A stretch of 16,064 nucleotides of DNA from Cephalothrix spiralis (GCA_032353305.1 JAUCNG010415577.1:1-16064), one strand, 5' to 3'. Counted from the stretch's first letter, positions 1 through 8,627 are shown. The notes: generated by a model not told the origin, from the letters alone. Made by a program: numbers and translations.

Positions 1-240
1 ATTTCTGGAAAGGTCTTGGAAAATGCTGATCCCTCGGGGGGTTTAGATTTTTGCCCCACCCCCTGGGTAGGGGTGGGAGGCAAAAAACGTGATTTTTTGG
101 GATTTTTTGAGATTTAAAAAAAAAATCAGAAATTTTTTCTTTTACCCCCAGGGGGTAGGGCTGGTCAATTAAACCCCCAAAAATGATCAGACCGACCCCT
201 GGGTGGGGGAGGGGGCAAAAAAACATTTTTCTGATTTTTT
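1..240. repeat. G/C-run direct and inverted repeat, cut by window start
   Basis: Runs of G and C alternate with T/A runs. A block reading CCCCTGGGTRGGGG, then G-rich sequence, CAAAAAA and a T-run occurs near 59-98 and again near 195-235, about 137 bp apart. The first block is also a near-perfect inverted repeat: TTTTTGCCCCACCCC on the left (about 49-63) matches the complement of GGGGTGGGAGGCAAAAA on the right (about 70-87). This resembles part of a dispersed repeat whose left side lies outside the window. No coding sequence is supported here. Confidence 0.6.
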
Positions 241-599
241 TGAAAAATCACGTTTCACCTACCCAGAAATATATAGTTTGTGGGGGTCAACTATCCGCCA
301 ATATGAAAAACCTTTTGGTACAAAAATAATTGCCCTCGCCAATTTTTCCATTCAATTGTATATATATATAAACTATCGAAAAATTCTGAATAACAATTTC
401 AATTAATAATAATATATTATTTGCTTCATGATTACAGAATTTGATTATTTCCTACAAAATTAATTTAATGACATTATGAAATCCTTAATTAAATGTTATT
501 TATCATTACATGTATCTCTTTTATTACTTTTTATATCTTTAATCTGATATAAAGCATAGAACTAGTTAGCCTCAATCTCCTCCATTTTTTTTGAAATTT
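241..599. other. AT-rich non-coding stretch
   Basis: AT-rich sequence with short TA runs (around 358-370 and 405-420). The only open frame here (203-406) is short, runs out of the repeat and has no coding character. I see no gene, RNA or regulatory signal that I can support. Confidence 0.6.
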
Positions 600-1140
600 T
601 TAACATTTCTAGTGTGCGGCATGTACGCACCGTAAAAATTTAGATTTTGATTCGTACGTGCGTACATGCGATTATGAGTTTTCCTAGTGTGCGATGAAAC
701 ATGCGTACGCACAATATAAAGCAGATTAACCGCGGTCCTTGCCACTATCATTCTCCTCGCAGAGCTGTTAAATTCTGTTTAACTACAATTTTAACTAGTT
801 GATATCGAGATTGGCATTGGGGACAAGATTAACGGCGGTCCTCGTCAAATTTTCACGTGTTCTTAAAATTGCGACTACCTTGATCGAAGAAATTGAAGTT
901 AAAATGGTATAAGCATGGTAACAGCATGAGTGCCTGTTTGCCCTAACATCTAAAGCTTACTAAAAACTTCTCAAAACCCACACAAAAAAAATAACGCGTT
1001 TGAATTGATCATGTGATAAATCTGGGCCTCGATTAGTTTAACAATCGTACGTGCGCCAAATGTACGCTGCGACATATTTTTAAGCGTTCGTGCGTACATA
1101 CGCCTAGTGTGCGGTAGGCTTAAGTCGATTAACGACCCTG
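600..1140. repeat. GTACGCAC-rich repeat block
   Basis: CTAGTGTGCG occurs at 609, 684 and 1104. Variants of GTACGCAC or its complement GTGCGTAC sit beside it at 619-630, 653-669, 700-712, 1046-1057 and 1085-1100. GCATGTACGCAC (619-630) and GTGCGTACATGC (658-669) form a perfect 12-bp inverted repeat. AGATTAAC followed by SGCGGTCCT is found at 723-740 and 826-843, and a GATTAACGACCC variant near 1125. The units CTAGTGTGCG ... GATTAAC therefore recur in the same order. This CpG-rich block stands out from its AT-rich surroundings and is probably a repeat or composite transposon relic. Confidence 0.6.
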
Positions 1141-1393
1141 TCACCCTCATCAGAAAGTATATTTTATAGACCGGACCAACTATTCTAATAAGATAGATCG
1201 CCTAAAACTGAGTAATTAAAGGTGATTATAAAAAACTTGTCACTTAGTGATTTTCACTCAAACAGAGTTATTGTTCAGAGCGTACAAAATCATAATACAG
1301 TGATAAACCCCTGATTTAAGTATTTATTTTCTCAGTACAATTGATTCAGGAGTTAATAACATCCATAAAAAATTGGCAAAATTTAATTTTCAG

Positions 1394-1503
1394 GCGGGAA
1401 ATTCGAAGTTGAAATGCCAAAGTTTGGACTATCTCCAGGTCCATCGCCAAGTATTACTCCGCGAGGGTCTCCAGAGGTTCTTAGTGAGGCTGAAGAAACT
1501 GAG
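1394..1503 (+). CDS. Host gene, internal exon 1 in window (partial gene)
   Basis: The exon is bounded by a TTTTCAG acceptor (ends 1393) and a GTATGT donor (1504). It takes two bases to finish a split codon and then reads 36 codons with no stop, ending in phase 0. The peptide starts GKFEVEMPKFGLSPGPSPS and continues through an ITPRGSPE segment into an acidic tail ending EAEETE. It is rich in Ser-Pro/Thr-Pro, typical of a disordered region. A phase-1 entry and the GKFEVE start would fit an exit from an upstream folded domain, for example an Ig domain of a twitchin/titin-like protein, but that domain is not in the window. The next exon continues the acidic run (KEDAETEEID). Family assignment is only a guess; the exon itself is well supported by the splice sites and by phase agreement with the following exons. 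Confidence 0.7.
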
Positions 1504-1852
1504 GTATGTCAAAAATACATTATTTTTTGCTACTCTTTAATGGCTTTGTTTACTCGGATTTTTGAAGAATAAAAATGGAACAAAATGTGATTTTCGCAAG
1601 GGGTCATGATAGAAAAAAGTTGCATTTAACTGGAACTCAAAATCGAACTAGTAAAACACACAATGATATTATAAAAACTATAAAAGATTCAACTTGCATA
1701 TTACATTGTTCATAGTATGAAAGATAAGCTGTAGATAACAATTCTGTAGATAAGCTTAAACAATGATTTGAACTTTTTAAGAGGTAATGATAAGACCATA
1801 CATATACATTCATGCTTCGATCATGGACCTAAGAACCGTGGCTAAAACAATC

Positions 1853-1888
1853 ATGGCGGATATATATATGATTGTGGGAAATGAATAA
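1853..1888 (+). promoter_or_regulatory. TATA-like run and short upstream ORF before the ankyrin-kinase start
   Basis: A TATATATAT run lies at 1861-1869, about 40 bp before the ATG at 1905. An ATG at 1853 (context CATGGCGG) opens an 11-codon frame that ends with TAA at 1886-1888. If transcription starts upstream of 1853 this could act as an upstream ORF; if the TATA-like run works as a core promoter, the leader would be very short. No experimental signal is visible in sequence, so the role is inferred. Confidence 0.25.
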
Positions 1889-1904
1889 GTGAAACGGACT
1901 TAAC

Positions 1905-4541
1905 ATGGAGAATCCTGCTACGGTTGCGATGACTGCAGTCAAAAATAACGATTTAATGACAATAAAATATCTTGTAGAATCTTTAGGAGTAGATTATATT
2001 TATATACAACCTGGTGCACCGTTATATTGTTCGTTATTGCACTTAGCAGCGGGAAAAGGTAATGCTGCAATTACTCGTTTTCTCATTGAATCTGGTGCAA
2101 ACGTTAATACATTAAGAAATGACGATTCATCAGCACTACATTTAGCTTCTGAAAATGGACATCATGATGTGGTTAAAGCCCTAATCAGTGGTGGTGCACA
2201 TGTTGATATTTTAAGCACTAAATGTGGTACAGCACTGTGTATAGCTTCTCTAAGAGGACATTGCAATATCGTATTAACATTAGTTCAATCTGGTGCAGAT
2301 GTTAATTTACAAATACCTGGTTCATATCCTGCTCTACATTTTGCTGCTCACTCAGGATTTGTTGACATTGTTAATATATTGATCCATGGTGGGACTTCTG
2401 TTGATTTGTTGAACTCTGATGGGGTTTCAGCATTATACGTAGCTGCTGAAAACGGGCAAGTTAATGTCGTTGTTTCTTTAATTCAAAATGGAGCTACTGT
2501 TAACTTGTTAAATAAAAAGGGTTATTCGCCATTGCTCACTGCTTCACAAAGTGGTCATCGTGATATAGTGTCTGTATTAATTAATGCAGGGGCTGATGTT
2601 AATATCCGAAGTTCATTGGAAAGATATTCAGCAGTGTATTTAGCTGTCATGTATGGACAATGTGATATTGTTAACACGCTAATTCAAGCAGGGGCGGATG
2701 CTAATTTATTCAGTCGGTTCAATGCAACCGATTCTGGTACACCATTGCATCTTGCTTCTCGAAAAGGCTACAGCAATTTAGTATCAATATTAGTTCAAAA
2801 TGGTGCTAATGCCGATTTGTTCGCTTCCAATGGTTGCCCAGCTTTGTTTTTTGCGATAAACTTCGGACATTGGGGTGTCGTTTCTGCATTAATTAAAGGT
2901 GGCGCGAATGTAAATTTATTAGATAAATTGGGGAATAATGCTTTAAGTTATGCAGTGCAAACTGCACACCCTGATATTGTTATAACCTTAATAAACAGTG
3001 GTGCCACGATTGATATGTTTTGCAAAAATGGCTTTTCAGCATTACATTTAACATCTGGGTATGGACATACTCATATTGTGACCCTTTTAGTTAAAAGTGG
3101 GGCAGATGTTAATCTTTTAAGCTCAAAAGGCCTTTCTGCTTTGCTATGTGCTGCTATTAAAGGACACAGTGATGTTGCATTTGCATTGATTGAATGCGGG
3201 GCAAATGTTGATTTTATGCATGAAGACAGTGGTTTTTCTGCATTACATTTTGCCAGTGGCGAAGGAAACATTGACATTGTTAAATGTTTGATAAAAGGTG
3301 GTGCTAATGTTGACCTAGATTCAGATACTTTTGATAGATCGCTAATACTGGCTGCAGATAGAGGACATTATGACATTGTCGAAGCATTGTTACGTGCTGA
3401 TGCAGATGTTAACTTTATCGGTAAAGTTAGTAGGGCTACAGCCCTTCATTTGTCGGCCTTCGCTGGGCACTTTAATGTTGTTAGTTTACTTTTGCATAAC
3501 AAAGCTGACATTTGTGTCAAAACTGTGAAAGAAAACAAGTCACCAGTACTTTGTGCTTCACACAATATGCACTGGGACATAGTTAAACTAATAATTGAAA
3601 CCGCTCGAAGTAGAAGTGCTAGTATTCCACAGGAAGACCTCAATGAAGCACTCCAATTGGCAGTCTTGCAAAACCAAGCACCAATACTGGAATACTTGAT
3701 CAATACTAGATTGCTTACTGTAGATGCAAAAATACTTATAACTTCAATTGCAAGCTATTCATTTGACTATTTCTCCTATCTGTGTTCTCAATTTGTTGGC
3801 ATTAATGAGGATATTAATATTCCAAATCGTTCAAGTGATCCGGTCAATTTCGAGGAAGACATTAAACGAATCGTTGAAGACCTGAAGCGATGCAAGGAAG
3901 TTGCAAAATCATACAGTAAGTTTCCTGGATATGCAAATGCTTTCAAAAAAGTAATCAAAATAATTGATAAGGAACTAGATTACATGCGAGGTCTAAATAG
4001 ACGAAGAAAGAATATAGGAAAGTTCTTTAAAAGTGATATACTACTATTAAAGTATAAAGTGCATACCTTTATGGATGAGCAGGATGACTCACATTTTATG
4101 AACAGAGTAAATTTAGCTGTAGTAGAAAATAAACTAGAGAAGATTGGCAGTGGGTCATTCGGGGCTGTATTCAAAAGTACTATTCTATTAACCGATAAAA
4201 ACAACATTGAAGTTGCTTTAAAACAAATAAAGATAAAATTCTGGCTAAAATACAATTTAGAAGATACAATGGACGAAGCAAATAAATTGAAGAAACTCAA
4301 TCATGGAAATGTAGTCAGACTTTATGGTGTTTTGTATTTCTGTTTGGATATTAGCGATCCAACATTGTGGATTGTAATGGAGTTGTGTAATCAAGACCTT
4401 AAGAAGTTCTTTATTGATGATGGCGAATTAAATGACCGAAATCCAGGCCTGTTATTTGACTCAAAATATTATTCTAAGATCATGTTTGATGCCTTAGAAG
4501 TTATTTTACAAATTTGCAATGGCCTTGCATTCATGCATTAA
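1905..4541 (+). CDS. Ankyrin-repeat protein kinase, N-terminal part, ended by frameshift in the kinase domain
   Basis: One uninterrupted 878-codon frame. The ATG has a good context (A at -3, G at +4), and an in-frame TGA at 1890-1892 fixes it as the start. Residues about 1-605 form 17-18 ankyrin repeats of about 33 residues with the SALHLASENGH and GADVNLL pattern. Residues about 606-740 are a Lys/Glu-rich, mostly helical linker. A kinase N-lobe follows: Gly-rich loop GSGSFG at 748-753, VALK lysine at 773, alpha-C glutamate at 791, hinge region WIVMELCNQDL. The frame stops at TAA 4539-4541 directly after CNGLAFMH; the catalytic half continues in the -1 frame from 4538. Ankyrin-then-kinase order recalls TNNI3K and ILK rather than RIPK4, which has kinase first. 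The gene lies without introns in the first intron of the host gene. Substrate and role are unknown. Confidence 0.85.
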   Translation: MENPATVAMTAVKNNDLMTIKYLVESLGVDYIYIQPGAPLYCSLLHLAAGKGNAAITRFLIESGANVNTLRNDDSSALHLASENGHHDVVKALISGGAHVDILSTKCGTALCIASLRGHCNIVLTLVQSGADVNLQIPGSYPALHFAAHSGFVDIVNILIHGGTSVDLLNSDGVSALYVAAENGQVNVVVSLIQNGATVNLLNKKGYSPLLTASQSGHRDIVSVLINAGADVNIRSSLERYSAVYLAVMYGQCDIVNTLIQAGADANLFSRFNATDSGTPLHLASRKGYSNLVSILVQNGANADLFASNGCPALFFAINFGHWGVVSALIKGGANVNLLDKLGNNALSYAVQTAHPDIVITLINSGATIDMFCKNGFSALHLTSGYGHTHIVTLLVKSGADVNLLSSKGLSALLCAAIKGHSDVAFALIECGANVDFMHEDSGFSALHFASGEGNIDIVKCLIKGGANVDLDSDTFDRSLILAADRGHYDIVEALLRADADVNFIGKVSRATALHLSAFAGHFNVVSLLLHNKADICVKTVKENKSPVLCASHNMHWDIVKLIIETARSRSASIPQEDLNEALQLAVLQNQAPILEYLINTRLLTVDAKILITSIASYSFDYFSYLCSQFVGINEDINIPNRSSDPVNFEEDIKRIVEDLKRCKEVAKSYSKFPGYANAFKKVIKIIDKELDYMRGLNRRRKNIGKFFKSDILLLKYKVHTFMDEQDDSHFMNRVNLAVVENKLEKIGSGSFGAVFKSTILLTDKNNIEVALKQIKIKFWLKYNLEDTMDEANKLKKLNHGNVVRLYGVLYFCLDISDPTLWIVMELCNQDLKKFFIDDGELNDRNPGLLFDSKYYSKIMFDALEVILQICNGLAFMH

Positions 4542-4546
4542 AAAAA
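4536..4546 (+). other. -1 frameshift site in kinase domain
   Basis: The upstream frame ends CAT TAA at 4536-4541. Reading one base back from 4538 gives TTA AAA AAA TGC and continues into the conserved catalytic loop. The spacing between the GLAFMH motif and IHKDLK then equals that in ordinary kinases, so exactly one base appears to be missing. The site contains a 7-A run (4540-4546), where assembly or replication slips are common. No classic X XXY YYZ slippery heptamer precedes the stop, which argues against programmed frameshifting. Confidence 0.8.
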
Positions 4547-5032
4547 TGCATCCACAAAGACCTTAAACTTGCCAATGTAATGCTTGCTATGGATTCAACT
4601 GTTAAGATTTGTGATTTCGGTTTATCCGATTTCATTCAAAATGAAATGGAACATACTTATCAAGTCACGGGAACCAAGGTGTATATGGCTCCTGAATGTT
4701 TTCGAGGTGTTTATTGTTTGAAAACAGACTGCTATGCTCTTGGAATAATGGCTTATGAAATTTGGATCGGAAAATCTTATTTCAAACTTGATCACTTCAA
4801 AAACAAGAACACTGATGATGTTGTTGAATTAATGAAGGGTGGTAATAGGCCGCCATTTTGTGGGCCAAATAATCCACCGAAGTTGATCCAGAACTTCATA
4901 AAATCATGCTGGAGTCAGAATATTGATAACAGGCCAACATCAGTCGACTGTCAAGGCATACTAAAACGGATTCTAGCAGTCTTAAAAGCTGCAGTACCAG
5001 GTTTAAACACTAATATTAAGAAAGAAGTGTAA
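4538..5032 (+). CDS. Ankyrin-repeat protein kinase, C-terminal part (catalytic half, -1 frame)
   Basis: About 164 codons that continue the kinase fold of the preceding frame. The catalytic loop is HKDLKLANVML (Asp codon at 4559-4561; the usual HRD arginine is Lys). The metal-binding DFG is in ICDFGLSDF (Asp at 4613). The activation segment ends GTKVYMAPECF, followed by KTDCYALGIMAYEIW, the usual D and G of the C-lobe. The domain closes with SCWSQNIDNRPT, matching the CW...RP motif of tyrosine and TKL kinases. A basic tail follows and the frame ends at TAA 5030-5032. All residues for catalysis are present, so a joined product would be an active-looking kinase. HKD lacks the HRD arginine that often couples to activation-loop phosphorylation. 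No initiation codon of its own is convincing, so this is the second half of a broken gene, not a separate gene. Confidence 0.82.
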   Translation, partial: LKKCIHKDLKLANVMLAMDSTVKICDFGLSDFIQNEMEHTYQVTGTKVYMAPECFRGVYCLKTDCYALGIMAYEIWIGKSYFKLDHFKNKNTDDVVELMKGGNRPPFCGPNNPPKLIQNFIKSCWSQNIDNRPTSVDCQGILKRILAVLKAAVPGLNTNIKKEV

Positions 5033-5276
5033 TTGGAACTTTGGTATCCTTGCTGTCTACCCGAAAAGCTAGTTAAGAAGGACCATTAAGTTACATTGCT
5101 GTTTATTTGTGTTTACATAACAAATTTTAAAGTGATTATCTTATGCAATGTAGCCCCCCCCCTATTGTATTATAAAGTTATCTATTGTATCTTAATTTGT
5201 ATCAAAATTATGTAACCGTTTTTAAATTAGTTTTTTGGAACTTCCAATTTTAATGTATAGTATCTAAAATATTTTA
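5033..5276. other. 3' flank of the kinase gene
   Basis: AT-rich sequence after the stop. It contains a 9-C run at 5154-5162. No AATAAA was found close to the stop; TATAAA-like and ATTAAA-like hexamers occur further down (for example near 5343), so the transcript end cannot be fixed. Confidence 0.4.
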
Positions 5277-5450
5277 AGTATTTAAGAAATATTCAAAGTA
5301 TTTAAGAAATATTTAAAGTATTTAAAAAATATTTATGGTATGTATTTGAGAAATTAAAAAAAAATTTATATTTCAAAAATATTAAAAATATTTTAAAAAA
5401 TATTAAGAATATTTAAAAAAAAGTATCTAAAATATTTAAAAAAAAATTCA
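5277..5450. repeat. 20-bp tandem repeat and derived A/T tract
   Basis: Three adjoining 20-bp units start at 5277, 5297 and 5317 with the form AGTATTTAAGAAATATTYAA; the third has small changes. They grade into AAATATT-rich sequence up to about 5450. A perfect hairpin follows: GCTGTTT at 5478-5484 with AAACAGC at 5492-5498. Confidence 0.75.
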
Positions 5451-6733
5451 TCTATAGCTTGTCGGGTTGCTAAGCACGCTGTTTTTGTTAGAAACAGCAT
5501 TTGAGCAACATAAAAATGATTATAATCCACTCTTAGTTGAACATTTTAATAGCACATGCACATCTTGCTATTGATAATATTAATGAATATTTTAGAATTG
5601 CACCCATTATAGAATATGCAAGCGAGTTCCTTTATCAATCGCTTTTAAACTTTGGCATGAATATAAGAACCGACTCCATTCAAATTTGTTTTATTTTTGC
5701 CTTATTCCAAATAAATTTACCAGTTCAATCATATTATTAGCAGAAACGAAAAAATCACCGTTGAAAGTTCATACAAATTTGAAAAACGATTTTAAATCTA
5801 CCGGTAAATGCCATAAGCGGTGTCAGCGATTGATAAAGGAATTCAACCTTATTTTTATTTGTATTATATACCCTGTATTGCTTTTAATTTGGTTAAATTC
5901 ATTATTTTTGGTCGATTTTCATTCATATTAATTCTATTTTATGTACATATTAAACCCAAGCATGAATAAGGCAAAATGTGCCGAAAATCGAAATATGAGT
6001 CTAATCATTCATTTTTTGTTTGTCTTACACGTTGCGCCTTACCCTGACAGGCAAGGGTTGGTATGCGGTGCAATCTTATCACTAGGAACGAGCTGCTACT
6101 CAATACCAGATTGGAGCAACCAGGGTTCGGAAAGTTAACCTAGGGTCTTCAGCACAGTGGTTGCGCCTGTACGAATTTAACATATTGAAAACTACTTTCT
6201 CTGATTTATAACATATAGAAATATGGTATATTGTTTATTTTATAATGGACCAAACCAATCTGAATAATACAGTTGTTTATCAAATATTTGACTGTGGCAC
6301 TATTAAAGGCATGTTCTTTTAAAATACATATCCCAGCATCTAGGGAGACAAATAAATAATTCAAAAATTCTCCAAGAAGATAGAGTCGTTTATTTTCTTT
6401 AATTATTGTCTTTACATAAACTTGCTACGAACAGGAAAACATAAACATAGCTCTTACCGGTAGTAAAAATTTGTTCAATTTTCTAATACCAGAGTGCAGA
6501 GGATATAATCAAATGGTAATGGAATCACAATACACACCATAGAAATGACGTTCAAATCTATAAAACGATTGAATGATATAGGTTAAGGATATGGTACTTT
6601 TATGCTAACAAAATATGAATAACGGAGATTTTTTGACAGGGTCCCCCCATGACCCCTGTGATTTACCTCTGCTTATACTAATTATGTAGACATTTGCAAG
6701 ATTTTAATCTAAATACGTGATCTTTGATTACAG
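5451..6733. other. Remainder of host-gene intron 1, no gene seen
   Basis: Intronic sequence between the kinase gene and the next exon. The short open frames at 5537-5740, 5686-5931 and 5941-6138 overlap each other, lack domains and show no coding bias; I do not call them. At 6030-6170 there is locally GC-richer sequence with GCAACCA (6116-6122) and TGGTTGC (6158-6164) as an inverted pair and GTTGCGCC occurring twice, perhaps a worn SINE-like fragment. Confidence 0.5.
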
Positions 6734-6800
6734 AAGGAAGATGCCGAAACGGAAGAAATTGACCAATTTCATGAAGAAGGACCCAAAGTTGCCAAAACAA
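6734..6800 (+). CDS. Host gene exon 2 in window
   Basis: The acceptor is TTTGATTACAG (ends 6733) and the donor GTGAGT (6801). It enters in phase 0 and ends in phase 1, with 22 full codons reading KEDAETEEIDQFHEEGPKVA and then KT. It continues the acidic tail of the preceding exon and turns Lys/Pro-rich at the end. The peptide is highly charged with no folded-domain signature. The intron before it, which holds the ankyrin-kinase gene, is 5230 bp. Confidence 0.72.
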
Positions 6801-7040
6801 GTGAGTTTACATTGTTTTTATTATCAACGTTGAAAATAATATTTGGAAATATATAAATAAAATTCCGATATTACGATTTGAAGAATAAATACAAAAACAT
6901 TGTTAAGCATGTGAAAGAATGCATTTCATTTTGAAAATATTTTTAATGTTGGAATTAATCTCAAATAATTGATCATGCTGTTTACCTCTTAGCACTAGCA
7001 GGGTGTCGGTTACCATGTCAGATTTTGTTTTATATATACA

Positions 7041-7559
7041 CAAGTTTATGGAACTTTTGGGTTAAATCTTCAGACCCCAGTTTTCGGCCCCCCGCCACAA
7101 TCTCGGAAGTGCGGGCCTAAACCCCATCAACCCTTATATTTTTGGAAAGCTTGTTGAAATTCTAGGTTCAAGTTTATATTTTCGAAAGAGTCTGGTCCAC
7201 TTTGGGGCCTCAGGGCCCAAATTAACATTTTTTTCGAAAAAATCTAAATTTGCCCTGGGCTCCTAAAATTGGTCAAACTCAATCAAAAATGGTATCTTAT
7301 TGTTGTATTGGACCATGCAGATTAGAAAATATCGGGTTCGACCCTTTTTGGAAAAATTGAGAGAAAAAATGTTAATTTGGCCCCTGAAGCCCCAAAATGG
7401 GCCCGACCCTTTCGAAATTATAAATTTGAACCTAGAATTTCCACAAGCTTTCCTAAAATATAAGGGTTGATCGGGCTTAGGCCCGCACTTCCGAGATTTT
7501 GGCGGGGGCCGAAAACTGGGGCTTGAAGGTTTAACCCCAAAAGTTCCATAAACTTATTG
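7041..7559. repeat. Long inverted repeat (foldback element)
   Basis: The left arm, about 7041-7233, starts CAAGTTTATGGAACTTTTGG. The right arm, about 7364-7559, is its reverse complement and ends CCATAAACTTATTG. By eye the arms differ at only a modest number of positions over about 190 bp and share GGAAGTGCGGGCCTAA and TTGGGGCYTCAGGG blocks. The spacer of about 130 bp shows weaker inverted similarity. The arms are clearly GC-richer than the flanks. No transposase frame is present. It is probably a non-autonomous foldback or MITE-type element in intron 2 of the host gene, and would give a long double-stranded RNA hairpin in the pre-mRNA. Confidence 0.88.
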
Positions 7560-7618
7560 TCCCTTTATGACAGAATTCTGAAAGCAATATATCATCATCA
7601 TCATATAATCTTTTACAG

Positions 7619-7708
7619 CTATGACAGAAACCCCTGTCAAACCAAAAGAACCCCATAAGAAAGAACCTTTAAAACATGTTGATCAGAAAAAAACTGATAT
7701 TAAACATG
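7619..7708 (+). CDS. Host gene exon 3 in window (symmetric 90-nt exon)
   Basis: The acceptor is TCTTTTACAG (ends 7618) and the donor GTATAT (7709). It is phase 1 at both ends and carries 29 full codons: MTETPVKPKEPHKKEPLKHV and then DQKKTDIKH. The peptide is rich in Lys, Pro and Glu, resembling PEVK-type elastic or linker sequence. Since 90 nt is a multiple of three and both borders share a phase, the exon could be skipped without shifting the frame. No domain is recognisable. Confidence 0.72.
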
Positions 7709-8387
7709 GTATATACTTCAGTTTTTATGATATCTTAGATATCATTCTACTTCTTATCATTCTTTTAGATATTAATCAAATTTGAGAAGAAGAAAAAAAA
7801 CTCATTCATAAGTCAAATATTTTCATTGATATCAAGAACAACATGAAACTTATATCAAAACGTTCCTTAACAAAATAAAGCATTCACATTCATCAAGATT
7901 TTTGGGGACATGATGACCTTTAAGATTATACAGAGGAAATATTATTGATAATACTATTACACTGAAAGTATGTTGCCAGAATCAATGCTTTATTTTGATT
8001 AGTTTCAAAATGACACCTGTAATAATGTCACAATCCTTAATAGTATAGAGAACGATATTTGAATGAAAATTATAGTTTATATAGGCGACAAATTGCTAAA
8101 AAAGCAAGAACCACAGACTCAGGCAACAATCATATATTAGACACAAATTTTCGACTTTACTTGTCTTTTTCAAGTGTATAGAATAAATGATTTTGGCAAC
8201 ATTATTTTTAGCGGATGTCATGTATCAATACGTTTTCCCCTATTCAATTTTCAAAAGTCATTGAAAATCATTTTTTTCAAAACAATATTTTGATGTAAGT
8301 TTGATGCTGCTGCTCTTGATATTAATGTAAACATAAAGCTTATGGTATTTTTTCTTTCTCCCTGTATCAAGTTATTATTATTATTAT
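7709..8387. other. Intron 3, left part, no gene seen
   Basis: AT-rich intron sequence. No open frame of interest and no recognisable RNA. A short TTA microsatellite at 8372-8389 borders the next element. Confidence 0.5.
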
Positions 8388-8627
8388 TTAGTACTTGTAC
8401 CATAAACTAATCACCTATAAACATCCATCCTGATATATAATGTAATACCGACGAGTGCCAACTGGGATTATTTTTAACTCTTCACATCTCAGCATGTGTT
8501 CATGAGATCCCATGAAAAGTACAGAAATTAGATCGTTTATAAATAACCAACGGTTGCACTCACAGGGATGATAAATGGCTATCTCGAACTTACATGTTTA
8601 TAGGTGATAAGTTTATGCTTGTACTAA
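8388..8627. mobile_element. MITE with about 35-bp terminal inverted repeats
   Basis: The left end (8388-8424) reads TTAGTACTTG, then CATAAACTAATCACC and TATAAACAT. The right end (8594-8627) is the matching complement: ATGTTTATAGGTGATAAGTTTATG, closing with GTACTAA. The element is about 240 bp, without coding capacity. It may have landed in the adjacent TTA microsatellite, which hides any target duplication. Size and structure suit a DNA-transposon-derived MITE; the superfamily is not clear. Confidence 0.8.

Noticed and set aside
3071-4300. Minus-strand open frames inside the ankyrin-kinase gene
   Set aside because: They are antisense shadows of a clearly coding + strand frame.
4514-4541. Independent start of a second kinase gene at the TTG of 4514
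   Set aside because: TTG is not a normal animal start, and a protein starting there would lack the kinase N-lobe.
4530-4560. Programmed -1 ribosomal frameshift
   Set aside because: No slippery heptamer lies in frame before the stop and no clear downstream pseudoknot was seen. It is kept only as a remote option.
5537-6138. Three short + strand open frames
   Set aside because: They overlap in different frames, have no domain or codon signal, and lie in AT-rich intron sequence.
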